DNA of 64,000 nucleotides from Vreelandella hamiltonii (GCF_014651775.1 NZ_BMXN01000005.1:62001-126000), one strand, 5' to 3'; shown: positions 38,387 through 49,378, counted from the stretch's first letter. Translations and numbers: made by a program. The notes: generated by a model from the letters alone, not told the origin.

Positions 38387-40045
38387 ATGTACCGTTATGA
38401 TATTCACGACCAGACGCTGGTCGATGAGCGCGTCGCTCAGTTCCGCGACCAGATGGAACGCTACCGCGCAGGGCGTTTGGGAGAAGAAGAGTTCCGCCCC
38501 CTGCGGTTGCAGAACGGGCTCTACATCCAAAAGCATGCCCCGATGCTGCGCATTGCCATTCCCTACGGCATGCTGGCGGGCTATCAGCTGCGCGCGCTGG
38601 CGGAGATCACCCGTCGCTACGACCGCGGCTATGGCCACTTCACCACGCGCCAGAATCTCCAGCTGAACTGGCCCGCCCTGGAAGACGTGCCGGACATCCT
38701 GGCAGAACTGGCCAAGGTGCAGATGCACGCCATCCAGACCAGCGGCAACTGTATCCGTAATACCACCAGTGACCAGTTTGCGGGTATCGCCAACGATGAA
38801 GTGGAAGACCCGCGCCCGTGGTGCGAGCTGATTCGCCAATGGTCGACGCTGCACCCCGAATTCGCTTACCTGCCGCGTAAGTTCAAGATCGCCGTCACCG
38901 GCGCCGCTCAGGACCGTGCAGCCATTCAGGTGCATGATATTGGCCTGCGCCTGTGGCGCAACGATGAAGGTGAGCTGCGCATTTCGGTACTGGCAGGCGG
39001 TGGCCTGGGACGTACGCCGATGATTGGTGACGTGGTCCGCCATGACCTGCCCTGGCAGCACCTGCTGACCTACCTGGAAGCCTGCGTGCGGGTGTACAAC
39101 CAGTTTGGCCGCCGCGACAACAAGTTCAAGGCGCGCATCAAGATCCTGGTCAAGGCGCTGGGTATCGAAGAGTTCCGTCGCCGCGTCGATGAAGAGTGGG
39201 CCCACCTGAAGGATGGCCCGCAAACGCTGAACCAGGCCGCCGTGGATGCCGCCAAGGTGCACTTCCCGGAGCCCGAGCGCCGTCCTGTCAGCGAGAGCGC
39301 CATCGACGCCTACGAACAGCTGCGCGGTGAAAACCGCAGTTTTGCGCGTTTCGTCACCAACAACGTGACCGACCACAAAGTGCCGGGCTACAAGGCCGTG
39401 ACGCTGTCGCTCAAGCGCCGTGAGCACGCGCCTGGCGACGTGACCGCCGACCAGATGGACGCCGTTGCCGACCTGGCAGACCGTTACAGCTTCGGTGAAG
39501 TACGTGTTACCCATGAGCAGAACCTGGTGCTCTCGGACGTGCCCGTCGACGAGATCGAAGCACTCTGGAACGAGCTGGACGCGCTGGGCATGGCCAACCC
39601 CACGGTAGGCACGCTCAACGATATCATCTGCTGCCCCGGTGGTGATTACTGCGGCCTTGCCAATGCGGTGTCGATCCCCATCGCCCAGGCGCTCCAGGAG
39701 CGTTTCGAGGACCTCGACTTCCTTTACGACCTGGGGCCGCTGGACCTGAACATCTCCGGCTGCATGAACGCCTGTGGTCACCACCACGTGGGCCATATCG
39801 GCATTCTGGGCGTCGACAAGAAAGGCGAAGAGTATTACCAGATCTCGATTGGCGGTAACGCCACCGATGATGCTTCGTTAGGCAAGATTCTCGGCCCCTC
39901 CTTCTTCCGCGAAGACGTGCCGGGTGTGGTCGAGAAAGTGCTGGAAGTGTACGTGGCCGAGCGCCACGAAGATGAGCGCTTCCTGGATACCTACCGTCGC
40001 ATTGGCCTGAAACCCTTCAAGGAGCGTGTTTATGCCCAGCAATGA
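38387..40045 (+). CDS. cysI: Sulfite/nitrite reductase hemoprotein (CysI-like)
   Basis: The 552-residue product is a siroheme and [4Fe-4S] reductase, with the two-fold repeated domains of the family. The cluster/siroheme cysteines follow the C-x5-C...C-x3-C pattern: Cys416 and Cys422 in CPGGDYC, Cys459 and Cys463 in GCMNACGHH. Sirohaem-binding basic residues appear in RQNLQLNW and TSGNCIRNTTSDQFAG. In Pseudomonas the same gene followed by a DUF934 gene is the assimilatory sulfite reductase. I choose ATG 38387 with AGGAT upstream; the in-frame ATG 38309 is less likely. Confidence 0.92.
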   Translation: MYRYDIHDQTLVDERVAQFRDQMERYRAGRLGEEEFRPLRLQNGLYIQKHAPMLRIAIPYGMLAGYQLRALAEITRRYDRGYGHFTTRQNLQLNWPALEDVPDILAELAKVQMHAIQTSGNCIRNTTSDQFAGIANDEVEDPRPWCELIRQWSTLHPEFAYLPRKFKIAVTGAAQDRAAIQVHDIGLRLWRNDEGELRISVLAGGGLGRTPMIGDVVRHDLPWQHLLTYLEACVRVYNQFGRRDNKFKARIKILVKALGIEEFRRRVDEEWAHLKDGPQTLNQAAVDAAKVHFPEPERRPVSESAIDAYEQLRGENRSFARFVTNNVTDHKVPGYKAVTLSLKRREHAPGDVTADQMDAVADLADRYSFGEVRVTHEQNLVLSDVPVDEIEALWNELDALGMANPTVGTLNDIICCPGGDYCGLANAVSIPIAQALQERFEDLDFLYDLGPLDLNISGCMNACGHHHVGHIGILGVDKKGEEYYQISIGGNATDDASLGKILGPSFFREDVPGVVEKVLEVYVAERHEDERFLDTYRRIGLKPFKERVYAQQ

Positions 40046-40574
40046 CACTCAAGCCGAAGCGCTGCCACAGACGCCGGTGCACGTGGATCACCTGATCGAC
40101 AACGGTGAGTTGGCCGCTGAGAATGCCTGGTGCGTTTCCTACGATGCCGACGCGCTGCCCGAGCAGCGCCCTGCGTTCGTGCCGCTGGCGCTCTGGCAGG
40201 CAAACAAGGAAGATGCGGAACTGGCCCCCCTGCTGGCCAGTGATACCGAGCTGAATGCCGAGCTGGCCAGCACGCTCGATAAAGCACCTGCCGTTGCCGT
40301 CGATTTTCCTGCCTTTACCGATGGCCGTGGTTACACCATTGCCCGCCTGCTGCGGGAGCGTTACGGCTTCACGGGGGAAATTCGTGCAGTGGGTGACGTG
40401 TTGGTCGACCAGCTCGATTACATGCGCCGCTGCGGGTTTTCGACCATGGCCCTGCGGGATGATCAGCACCCCGAAGACGCCCTACGTGCCCTCAACGCCT
40501 TCAGCGTTCGCTACCAGACGGACGTCGAAGAGCGTCAGGCGCTGTTCGAGAAGCGTTTGACCGCCAGCCACTAG
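40032..40574 (+). CDS. DUF934 protein, sulfite reductase partner
   Basis: The 180-residue product belongs to DUF934, a family found directly after cysI-type genes. Conserved stretches are VDFPAFTDGRGYTIARLLRERYGF and the end around NAFSVRYQ. AAGGAG lies seven bases before ATG 40032, and the start overlaps the cysI stop by 14 bases, so the two are coupled. The family is thought to help sulfite reduction, possibly as an electron-transfer or assembly partner, but the exact role is not known to me. Confidence 0.88.
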   Translation: MPSNDTQAEALPQTPVHVDHLIDNGELAAENAWCVSYDADALPEQRPAFVPLALWQANKEDAELAPLLASDTELNAELASTLDKAPAVAVDFPAFTDGRGYTIARLLRERYGFTGEIRAVGDVLVDQLDYMRRCGFSTMALRDDQHPEDALRALNAFSVRYQTDVEERQALFEKRLTASH

Positions 40575-40591
40575 GCGCGGCCATACGTTAA

Positions 40592-40628
40592 AAAAACGCC
40601 GACCGGGGCAGCCCCTGTCGGCGTTTTT
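40592..40628. terminator. Bidirectional terminator
   Basis: AAAAACGCCGAC and GTCGGCGTTTTT form a long stem (40592-40603 with 40617-40628) enclosing a smaller GGGGC/GCCCC hairpin. T-runs on both strands make it suitable for both the DUF934 gene and the convergent smrA. Confidence 0.92.
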
Positions 40629-40632
40629 GCGT

Positions 40633-41223
40633 TCAGCCGCGCCGTTTCTGCTGGCGCTCTCGATTGTGGGCCTTGGCGCGATCGCTCTTGCGCAGCATCA
40701 CCCAGGTGGCACCTAACCCACCCTCCGACGGTTGGGCGGAGACATACGCCTGCACTTCGTCGAACTGGGTCAGCCACTTGGCGATATAAGAGCGTAATAC
40801 GTTGGCTGGGCTATCCAGCTCGCGGCCACGACCATGCACGATCAGCACCGAGCGCAAGTCGTGGGCATAGGCCTCCTGAATGAACGGAAACAGCATGCGC
40901 CGGCACTCCGCCAAAGGTCTGCGCAGCAGGTGAAGCTGAGCTTGAACGCTGTAACCGCCGTGCTTCAACTTATCGACCACGCCTTGCTGGGTCCCCTCGC
41001 GGCGAAACTCGATGGGGTCGAAAGGAGGCAGCAGATCGACAAAATCATCGGACAGAAAATTGCGCTCATCGAAGCGCTGAGCGGCGCTCTCACGTCTGGC
41101 CAGCTGCGCCTCGGAGGGCGTTTGCCGCCGAGGGCCTGTATCGGCACGGTTTCGCTTGGCCAGCGGCGTTACCTCGCCGACCAGCGAACGGAAATCCAAC
41201 TCATCCCGAAGTGACTGACTCAT
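40633..41223 (-). CDS. smrA: Smr-domain protein SmrA
   Basis: The 196-residue product has a variable N-terminal half and a C-terminal Smr (small MutS-related) domain with the nuclease-type motif VLIVHGRGRE and the LRSYIAKWL stretch. Smr proteins nick DNA or act on RNA in ribosome rescue contexts; the substrate of this one is unknown. The C-terminal tail is highly basic (RERQQKRRG). It is convergent with the cysI operon. Confidence 0.88.
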   Translation of the reverse strand: MSQSLRDELDFRSLVGEVTPLAKRNRADTGPRRQTPSEAQLARRESAAQRFDERNFLSDDFVDLLPPFDPIEFRREGTQQGVVDKLKHGGYSVQAQLHLLRRPLAECRRMLFPFIQEAYAHDLRSVLIVHGRGRELDSPANVLRSYIAKWLTQFDEVQAYVSAQPSEGGLGATWVMLRKSDRAKAHNRERQQKRRG

Positions 41224-41360
41224 ATCAGGCTCCTTTCGTCAGCTATAGAGTGCCACGCTATCTTCTACCATCGTAGCAAACCCCGCGATATTGCTTAAGA
41301 CTTGTCTTGTGCCGTCACGCCGTTCAAGCTGAGAGATTTGCAACCTGAGGAGTCATGCCC

Positions 41361-42924
<1,564 letters not shown>

Positions 42925-42926
42925 TC

Positions 42927-43619
42927 TTACGCAAACCACAGCCAACCACTGACACCCGCCGCCACCAGCAGCGCACCAACGGCACACAGCCGTTGAGTAG
43001 TCGCCGAGTGAACGGCGGGTGCTTCATCCACAGGCGGCCGGGCAAAGCGTTTCACGCCGGTGACCATGGCCGCCATCAGCCCTTCCCCCTTGGCACCATG
43101 CAGCGCCACCCCCGCCACATGCACGCCGATCAATATCAACAGCAGATCACTGTTCAAGGCGTGTAGCCTGGCGAGATCGCGGCTCAGGTCACGTTCGACC
43201 CAGCCGTTCAGCGGCCCCTGAAAAAAGATGTCGTCACTCAGGAACAGGCCACTGAGGGCTTGAAATCCCAGACTCAACAGCAGCAGCACGACCATCCAGC
43301 CGCCCAACGGGTTGTGGCTGGCATAGCGAGGCTCCTGGCGCTTCATCAGCGCACGGACATAGTCGGTGGTGCGCGTCGGTGAGTAGAGAAAGGTCGAGAA
43401 ACGAGCGTAGCGGCTGCCCACCAGGCCCCACAGTACGCGGAAGACGACCAGTCCCAGAATCACGTAGCCCGCCTGCGCATGCACCTCGATGGGAAACAGA
43501 AACGGGGCTCCGTCGGTTTTGGTCGTGTAAAAGGCCAGGGCGACGGCGACCAGCAAGGCCAAGTGGCACAGGCGTATCAGCACATCCCACACTGCAATGC
43601 GTCTTGTCTGCTTCTGCAT
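42927..43619 (-). CDS. Cytochrome b561-type membrane protein
   Basis: The 230-residue product is a bacterial di-haem cytochrome b561 relative with four main membrane helices. Candidate haem-ligating histidines are in WDVLIRLCHLALL, EVHAQAGY and LLILIGVHVAGVALHG. These proteins often serve as quinone-linked electron carriers or haem proteins for partner c-type cytochromes. I choose ATG 43619 with AGAGGA upstream. No partner c-type cytochrome gene is adjacent. Confidence 0.85.
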   Translation of the reverse strand: MQKQTRRIAVWDVLIRLCHLALLVAVALAFYTTKTDGAPFLFPIEVHAQAGYVILGLVVFRVLWGLVGSRYARFSTFLYSPTRTTDYVRALMKRQEPRYASHNPLGGWMVVLLLLSLGFQALSGLFLSDDIFFQGPLNGWVERDLSRDLARLHALNSDLLLILIGVHVAGVALHGAKGEGLMAAMVTGVKRFARPPVDEAPAVHSATTQRLCAVGALLVAAGVSGWLWFA

Positions 43620-43784
43620 TCCCCGTTCCTCTGTCATGGTGCTGGCAAGGTGTCTCATTATCCACGTTGGTATCACAGTCACAAGCGTCGGCATCGGAGC
43701 GAGCCATGATCAATGCTTGAGCTTTACGCACAGACCAGCGAACATAACCTGCATACAACTGATGAAAGCAAGGGAGATCCGCTC

Positions 43785-44429
43785 ATGACACGTAACATTG
43801 CCGATGTCAGGCGCGACTATGAAGGTGGACGTCTGGAAGAGGCTGCGGCCCCCAGCGACCCGTTTGTACTGTTCGATGAGTGGTTCAGCCTTGCCCTGGA
43901 ACAGGAAGGCCAGGATGGCAACGCCATGACCCTGGCCACGGTAGACAGCCAGGGACGCCCCCATGCTCGCGTGGTATTGCTCAAGGGCTTCGATGCCCAG
44001 GGCATGGTGTTTTTTACCAACTACCACAGCCACAAAGGCAGCGAGCTCAACAACGTGCCTTACGCGGCACTCACCTTCTGGTGGCCGTCGCTGTCACGGC
44101 AGGTGCGTATCGAAGGGCCTGTCCAGCAGGTTCCCGCGGCAGAGTCAGACGAGTATTTTGCCAGCCGACCTCGCGGCAGCCAGCTGGGCGCCTGGATCGC
44201 TACCCAGAGCGTGGTGATTCCTGACCGCAACTGGATCGAGGAGCGTCAGAAGCGTTTCGAGCAGGCGTATGAGGGCCAGACGATTCCACGCCCGATTCAC
44301 TGGGGAGGTTATCGAGTCAATCCTGAAATGATCGAGTTCTGGCAAGGGCAGCCAAGCCGCCTGCACGACCGCCTGCGCTACGAGCGCCGCGACGGTGGCG
44401 AGTGGAGCCGCTTCCGCCTGGCGCCCTGA
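43785..44429 (+). CDS. pdxH: Pyridoxamine 5'-phosphate oxidase
   Basis: PdxH makes pyridoxal 5'-phosphate from the pyridoxine or pyridoxamine form using FMN and oxygen. The 214-residue product has NAMTLATVDSQGRPHARVVLLKGF (split here around the FMN region), FFTNYHSHKG, the RPRGSQLGAWIATQS motif and the typical C-terminal W(x)RFRLAP end. ATG 43785 is preceded by AGGGAG; an in-frame ATG at 43713 lies upstream without support. Confidence 0.97.
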   Translation: MTRNIADVRRDYEGGRLEEAAAPSDPFVLFDEWFSLALEQEGQDGNAMTLATVDSQGRPHARVVLLKGFDAQGMVFFTNYHSHKGSELNNVPYAALTFWWPSLSRQVRIEGPVQQVPAAESDEYFASRPRGSQLGAWIATQSVVIPDRNWIEERQKRFEQAYEGQTIPRPIHWGGYRVNPEMIEFWQGQPSRLHDRLRYERRDGGEWSRFRLAP

Positions 44430-44450
44430 CGTTGCTTTCCATGTAACCTT

Positions 44451-44474
44451 GCCTGAGGAGGCCGCTCCTCAGGC
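44451..44474. terminator. Hairpin between convergent pdxH and the acetyltransferase gene
   Basis: GCCTGAGGAG (44451-44460) and CTCCTCAGGC (44465-44474) form a perfect ten-base stem with a four-base loop. There is no T-run, so it may act with Rho or simply protect both 3' ends. Confidence 0.6.
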
Positions 44475-44485
44475 AGTACCCGCCC

Positions 44486-47233
44486 TTAATCCGGCAGGCT
44501 CTCCAGGCGGTGGCGCTGCCATTCGCTATCTGGCTCGTTGAGTCTCAGCACGGCATCGATTACCTGCTCTTCCATATTATAGCGGCAGCGGAACCCCAGG
44601 TGCTTCATCAGCGCCCGCATGGGGTGGTTGTCCACCATGATCTTGCCGATCATTTCCAGGGTGCCGATGCTGGTGCAGTAATCGATCATTTTCTTCATCA
44701 GCAGGCTACCGATCCCCAAGCCCTGCAAATCATCGCGAATGATGATCGAGAACTCGGTGCGAATATTGTCTGGGTCGTTCCACACCCGCACCACTCCCAG
44801 CATCTCCTTGCTGCCATCGTCGTGCTGATGTTCGGCAATGAAGGCCATCTGCCGGTCATAGTTGATGTGCGAGAGAATCGAGAGGTCACGCTGTGTCAGG
44901 CTGGACTTGTTGTGGAAATAGCGAAAACGGATGCTCTCCTCCGACAGCTGCCGGTGAAAAGCGGTGATCAGCGGCGCATCTTCTGCGCGAATTGGCCGCA
45001 CTTCCACCTGCCAACCGTTTTTCAGGGAGACCCATTCCCGCAGCTCTTCCGGGTACGGCATGATGGCGAACCGGGCGGGAGTGCCCAAATCCATGGCAAA
45101 ATCTACCGCCAGCATACCGTCACGGTTGAGCAACAGCGGGTTGAGCTCCAGGCCGCGCAGATCGGTCAGGTCGGAGGCCATCTGTGACAGCTTGACCAGC
45201 AGCTGGCAGAGCCGCTGGATGTCCCGCTCGGGGTCGGCAGAGTGTTCACGGATCAGCGAGGCAGCATGGGTGCGGCCAACCACATCCGAGGCCAGGCTCA
45301 TGTTCAGCGGTGGCAGCGCCACCTGCCGGTCCGCCAGCACGTTGACCTTGTAGCCCCCGATACCAAACACGATCAGCGGGCCGAACACCGGGTCTCGGGT
45401 GATGCCGGCACATATCTGCATGGAGTGCTTGCCCCGCTGCATGGGCTGAAGGCAGTACTCACGCACGCTGTGCTCGGGAAATTTCTCGCGGACCTTGTCT
45501 CCCAATTGGCGCACGCCATCGGCCACCTGCTGAGCGCTTTCGAGGTCCTGCAGCAGGCCTGCCGAAATCTTGTGGGGATGCTTTCGATAACGATAGGGCC
45601 GACAGTTGCCGTCGTGAATCACTTTCAACGCCTTGGGGCCCGGGAAGCGCTCTGCTACCTGCAAGGCTTCTTCCGGCGACTGAAGGTAGACACTTTCTGC
45701 CGTGGGGATGCCGTAGGCTTCCAGTACCCGGGCGGTTTCCGAGTGGGTCAGCGTTTGCCGCCCCTGCTCCTTGGCGTGTTTGATCAGGGCACGGCACTCG
45801 GCGCGAATCGCCGGACTGGTGGAAAACGGCAGGCTGGGCGGAATTTCATGCAGCAGCGCCTGCACCCGCTGATAGTCGACCATGTGCATGAAAGCCTTGA
45901 CCGCTTTTTCCGGTGACGTATAGGTAGGAATCCCCGCCAGATTACAGACATGGCGGGCGTTGAGGGCTTCCTTGAGCCCCATCCAACTGGTCAGCAGGTT
46001 GCGCTTGAAGGATTTGCGGTGATCGATCAGCGCCTGGGCAGTGGTCACCGAAGGTGCAAGCCGAGTGGGGGCGTGAACCACCAGTACCGCATCGACATTG
46101 GGGTCTGCAGTGACGATTTGCAGCGCCTCGACGAAGCGCTCCGGTGTGGCGTTGCCCCCCAGGTCTACCGGGTTTTCCCCCGGCTTGCTCATGTCGACCT
46201 GGCTCTTGTGCAGAGCCGCCTGGGTGTCGGCATCGAACTCGGCCAACGTTCCTCCGGCACTGATCAGCTTGTCGATGGCCAGCATGGCAGGGCCCAGGCC
46301 GTTGGACACGATGGCCAGGCGGTCTCCCCGCAGTGGTTTCATGCGTGACAGCGTTTCCAGCGCATCCAGCATCTCGTCCGAATCATTCACCCGTACCACC
46401 CCCGCCCTGGCAAAGGCAGCGTCGAACACTACGTCACGGTTCGCGATTCCTGGCGTCGGCGGCATGCCGGAAATATCCGATTGCGGGGTTCGGCCACTCT
46501 TGATCGCCACCACCAGTCGGTTGCGCGAGGCGTCCCGCACGGAAGTCATGAAATGCTGGGCGTCGGTGACCCGTTCGAGGTGCAGCAGGATGGCCTGGGC
46601 CGGTGAGTACTGGTTCACGTAGTCGATCAAATCGGGCAGCAGCACATCGACGCTGTCACCCACGGTAATCAGATGGGAAAAGCCCACGTCCCGCCCCGCC
46701 GCCCAGTCGATCATCGCATTGGCCAGCATGCCGGACTGGCCCAGATACGCGACTCGCCCGGCCTTGATAGGTTGGCTGGCATAAGAGGCATTGAGTTTTT
46801 TACCTGGCACGATCAGGCCCATGCACTCCGGGCCCAGCACTCGGATGCCAGATTCCCGAGCGGCCTGCAGCATGCGTTGACGAATCGACCCCTTGTCGCC
46901 CTCCTCGCGGTCCAGATAGGCGCCGCCTGACAGTACCAGCGCGGCCTTGGCGCCGAACTTGCCCAGCTTGCGGATCAAGCGAGGCACGCCTTCGATAGGC
47001 GAGCAGATGACGCACAGATCAGGGACTTCCGGCAGCTCGTCGACATTTCTGACGCATTTGACCCCAAATACGCTATCGTAGCCCCTCAGGTTCACCGCCC
47101 ATAGCGCACCTTTGAAGCCCGCCTCCTGCACGTTGCTCAACACGAGCCCACCCAGCGATTCAGGCTTTTCAGACGCCCCAAGCACGGCAATGGAGCGAGG
47201 CTCGAAAAAATGGTGCAGAAAGCGTGTGCTCAC
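44486..47233 (-). CDS. Pka/PatZ-type protein lysine acetyltransferase (acyl-CoA synthetase-like plus GNAT)
   Basis: The 915-residue product joins a nucleoside-diphosphate-forming acyl-CoA synthetase-like part to a GNAT acetyltransferase. Order: CoA-binding domain (about 8-135, RSIAVLGASEKPESLGG), succinyl-CoA-ligase-like domains (about 145-460), ATP-grasp domain (about 490-700) and GNAT (about 735-895, with FSIIIRDDLQGLGIGSLLM). This is the architecture of PatZ/Pka, which acetylates and inactivates acetyl-CoA synthetase and other proteins. GTG 47233 is chosen, eight bases from GAGGAG. It is divergent from a deacetylase gene 106 bases away. Confidence 0.9.
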   Translation of the reverse strand: MSTRFLHHFFEPRSIAVLGASEKPESLGGLVLSNVQEAGFKGALWAVNLRGYDSVFGVKCVRNVDELPEVPDLCVICSPIEGVPRLIRKLGKFGAKAALVLSGGAYLDREEGDKGSIRQRMLQAARESGIRVLGPECMGLIVPGKKLNASYASQPIKAGRVAYLGQSGMLANAMIDWAAGRDVGFSHLITVGDSVDVLLPDLIDYVNQYSPAQAILLHLERVTDAQHFMTSVRDASRNRLVVAIKSGRTPQSDISGMPPTPGIANRDVVFDAAFARAGVVRVNDSDEMLDALETLSRMKPLRGDRLAIVSNGLGPAMLAIDKLISAGGTLAEFDADTQAALHKSQVDMSKPGENPVDLGGNATPERFVEALQIVTADPNVDAVLVVHAPTRLAPSVTTAQALIDHRKSFKRNLLTSWMGLKEALNARHVCNLAGIPTYTSPEKAVKAFMHMVDYQRVQALLHEIPPSLPFSTSPAIRAECRALIKHAKEQGRQTLTHSETARVLEAYGIPTAESVYLQSPEEALQVAERFPGPKALKVIHDGNCRPYRYRKHPHKISAGLLQDLESAQQVADGVRQLGDKVREKFPEHSVREYCLQPMQRGKHSMQICAGITRDPVFGPLIVFGIGGYKVNVLADRQVALPPLNMSLASDVVGRTHAASLIREHSADPERDIQRLCQLLVKLSQMASDLTDLRGLELNPLLLNRDGMLAVDFAMDLGTPARFAIMPYPEELREWVSLKNGWQVEVRPIRAEDAPLITAFHRQLSEESIRFRYFHNKSSLTQRDLSILSHINYDRQMAFIAEHQHDDGSKEMLGVVRVWNDPDNIRTEFSIIIRDDLQGLGIGSLLMKKMIDYCTSIGTLEMIGKIMVDNHPMRALMKHLGFRCRYNMEEQVIDAVLRLNEPDSEWQRHRLESLPD

Positions 47234-47339
47234 GAAGGCATCTCCTCTGACATGGGTCCCTACTGTGTACGACTTATTGACACTGTCGCGCAAGCCCCCG
47301 GGGCGATTAAGGTGGCTTTACCGTCACCGGAGCACTTGC

Positions 47340-48281
47340 ATGATTACCGCCTACCTTACCCACCCCCATTGCGTATTGCACCACATGGGGCCGGAACATC
47401 CCGAAAGCCCTGAGCGATTGGAAGCCATTCGTGCACGCCTGTCGCTGAGCGGATTGCTGCAACAAACCATGCAGGGGGATGCCAAGGAAGCGGATGACGA
47501 AGCGCTTGCGCGGGTGCACCCCCTGCGCCACCTGAAAGCGCTGGAGAAGTGCGTGCCCGATGAAGGTATCGTGACGCTGGACAGCGATACCATGATGAAC
47601 CCGGAGAGCCTGAAAGCGGCCAGAGTGGCGGCCGGAGCGGTGATTCGTGGTGTCGATCAGGTTTACAAACGGCAGGCAGACAACGTGTTTTGTGCGGTCC
47701 GCCCCCCTGGGCACCATGCGGAAGCTGCCGACGCCATGGGCTTCTGCTTCTACAACAACGTGGCGGTGGGCGCTGCCCATGCCCGCGCAAAATATGGCGC
47801 TCGGCGTATCGCCATACTCGATTTCGATGTCCATCAGTGCAACGGCACCATCGATATTTTCAAGAATGACCCCGATGTGCTGGTCTGTACCAGCTTCCAG
47901 TACCCCTTCTATCCATGGCGTTACCTGCGTAGCGAGTGGCAGAACGTGGTCAACACCCCGCTGGAGGCCGGTACCAACAGCGCGGCGTTTCGCAGCGCCA
48001 TCGAACGTCAGTGGCTACCGGCGCTGCATGCGTTCAAACCGGACCTGGTGATGCTCTCGGCGGGGTTCGATGCTCACCGCGAGGACCCCATGGGCGACCT
48101 ATGCCTGGAGGACGAGGACTTTTACTGGGTGACGCACCTGGCCATGGAGATAGCGGCCCTGTATGCCGACAACCGAGTGGTGTCAGTGCTGGAAGGCGGC
48201 TATAACCTGACTTCATTGGCCAGTAGCAGTGAAGCACATCTCAAGGCCCTGTTGGGGTTACCTTTCACCGATACGCCCTAG
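47340..48281 (+). CDS. Histone deacetylase family protein
   Basis: The 313-residue product is a zinc-dependent deacetylase of the HDAC/acetylpolyamine amidohydrolase superfamily. It has the active-site pair His125-His126 in RPPGHHAE, zinc ligands Asp163 and His165 in DFDVHQCNGT and Asp244 in SAGFDAH, and the EGGYN motif with the catalytic Tyr. The usual HHGNGT reads HQCNGT here, so Gln166 and Cys167 replace a conserved His-Gly pair. Substrates may be acetyl-lysine proteins or small acetyl amines. Its location beside a lysine acetyltransferase favours the first. Confidence 0.9.
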   Translation: MITAYLTHPHCVLHHMGPEHPESPERLEAIRARLSLSGLLQQTMQGDAKEADDEALARVHPLRHLKALEKCVPDEGIVTLDSDTMMNPESLKAARVAAGAVIRGVDQVYKRQADNVFCAVRPPGHHAEAADAMGFCFYNNVAVGAAHARAKYGARRIAILDFDVHQCNGTIDIFKNDPDVLVCTSFQYPFYPWRYLRSEWQNVVNTPLEAGTNSAAFRSAIERQWLPALHAFKPDLVMLSAGFDAHREDPMGDLCLEDEDFYWVTHLAMEIAALYADNRVVSVLEGGYNLTSLASSSEAHLKALLGLPFTDTP

Positions 48282-48302
48282 GGCGCCACCGCGCCCCTTT
48301 TG
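48281..48302 (+). terminator. Terminator after the deacetylase gene
   Basis: GGGCGC (48281-48286) pairs with GCGCCC (48291-48296) across a CACC loop, followed by CTTTTG. It begins within the stop codon of the deacetylase gene. Confidence 0.75.
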
Positions 48303-48366
48303 CCTGTGGTACCATGCGGCTTTCGTTGACGTTCTCTCTCATTGACGCTCTCACTACGTGACCTTT

Positions 48367-48999
48367 ATGACCGCGACTTCCGAAGAGCATGCCGCGCTGC
48401 GCATTGCCTCAGGGCGAAAACCTTTTGTCGAACCGCTGCGCCTGGGTGAGCGGTTGAAGCAGATTCGTCTGGCCAACCAGTGGACCCTGGAAGATGTGAG
48501 CCAACGTACCGGCATTGCCCGTTCGACGCTGTCCAAGATCGAAAATGATCAGGTTTCGCCTACGTTCGGGGTGGTTCAGAAGCTGATCAGCGGTTTGAAT
48601 ATCGACCTGCCGCAGCTGTTTACGCCGCCCAAGCGTGAGCGTTACACCATGGGGCGTCGCGATCTTACTCGCAAAGGCAAAGGGCAGCTGCACCCCACCC
48701 CCACCTACGAACACGAGCTACTGGGGCATCAGTTGGCTCAAAAGCGCATGATCCCGTTCAAGACCATCGTGCGCGCCCGCAGCTTTGACGAATATCATCA
48801 GTGGGTGCGTCACGACGGCGAAGAGTTTTTGATGGTATTGCACGGCGATATCATGCTGTACACCGAGTTTTATGCCCCGTTGGTACTGGCAGAGGGTGAC
48901 AGCATCTATTTCGATAGCGACATGGGCCACGCGCTGGTGTCGACCAGCCAGGACGATGCCGTGGTGCTCTCGGTCTGTACGCGTGGAGACCTGGTATAG
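48367..48999 (+). CDS. HTH (Cro/CI type) regulator with cupin domain
   Basis: The 210-residue product has a helix-turn-helix of the XRE type (about 22-78, LKQIRLANQWTLEDVSQRTG then ARSTLSKIENDQVSPT) and a C-terminal cupin domain (about 125-205) with the EEFLMVLHGDIML and DSIYFDSDMGHALVS strands. Regulators of this build often sense small metabolites and control nearby catabolic or stress genes. I choose ATG 48367 over GTG 48358; neither has a strong ribosome-binding site. The target genes are unknown. Confidence 0.86.
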   Translation: MTATSEEHAALRIASGRKPFVEPLRLGERLKQIRLANQWTLEDVSQRTGIARSTLSKIENDQVSPTFGVVQKLISGLNIDLPQLFTPPKRERYTMGRRDLTRKGKGQLHPTPTYEHELLGHQLAQKRMIPFKTIVRARSFDEYHQWVRHDGEEFLMVLHGDIMLYTEFYAPLVLAEGDSIYFDSDMGHALVSTSQDDAVVLSVCTRGDLV

Positions 49000-49026
49000 C
49001 GCCTGCCATGGTCAGCAGGCGCATGC

Positions 49027-49377
49027 TCATAGGCAGTTGGTGGGCTTGGGCAAGCCGGCAATCCGCGCAATACGTTTCGGCGGGCTGCCAGGAAAGAGCA
49101 TCATCAGATAGATCGAGCGCCCTTTTTCTGCCCCCAGCGCCTGCGTGGTGGCCTTGACCAACGGTCGCATGGCAGGTGCCATCTCGTAACGAGCGTAGAA
49201 GTCTCGTACCACGTGAATGATTTCCCAGTGTTCCGCCGTCAACGACATGCCTTCGTCGTTCGCCAGCCACTCCGCTACTTCTTCTGACCACTGGCCTTGC
49301 TCTACCAGATAGCCTTCAGGGTCGAGTTGGATTGTTTTAGCCGAATCAAGATAACGGTATAAATGTTCGTTGCTCAT
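49027..49377 (-). CDS. tusE: TusE / DsrC-like sulfur carrier
   Basis: TusE receives sulfur from TusBCD and hands it to MnmA for 2-thiouridine in tRNA. The 116-residue product has the DsrC/TusE fold and the conserved penultimate cysteine (Cys115 in PKPTNCL), with the RSIYLMMLFPGSPPKRIARIAG stretch split before it. It is the last gene of tusDCBE, one base after tusB. Confidence 0.95.
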   Translation of the reverse strand: MSNEHLYRYLDSAKTIQLDPEGYLVEQGQWSEEVAEWLANDEGMSLTAEHWEIIHVVRDFYARYEMAPAMRPLVKATTQALGAEKGRSIYLMMLFPGSPPKRIARIAGLPKPTNCL

Positions 49378-49378
49378 A

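Noticed and set aside
38369-39796. Long minus-strand frame opposite cysI
   Set aside because: cysI on the plus strand has the complete siroheme and cluster cysteine pattern; the antisense frame shows no family features.
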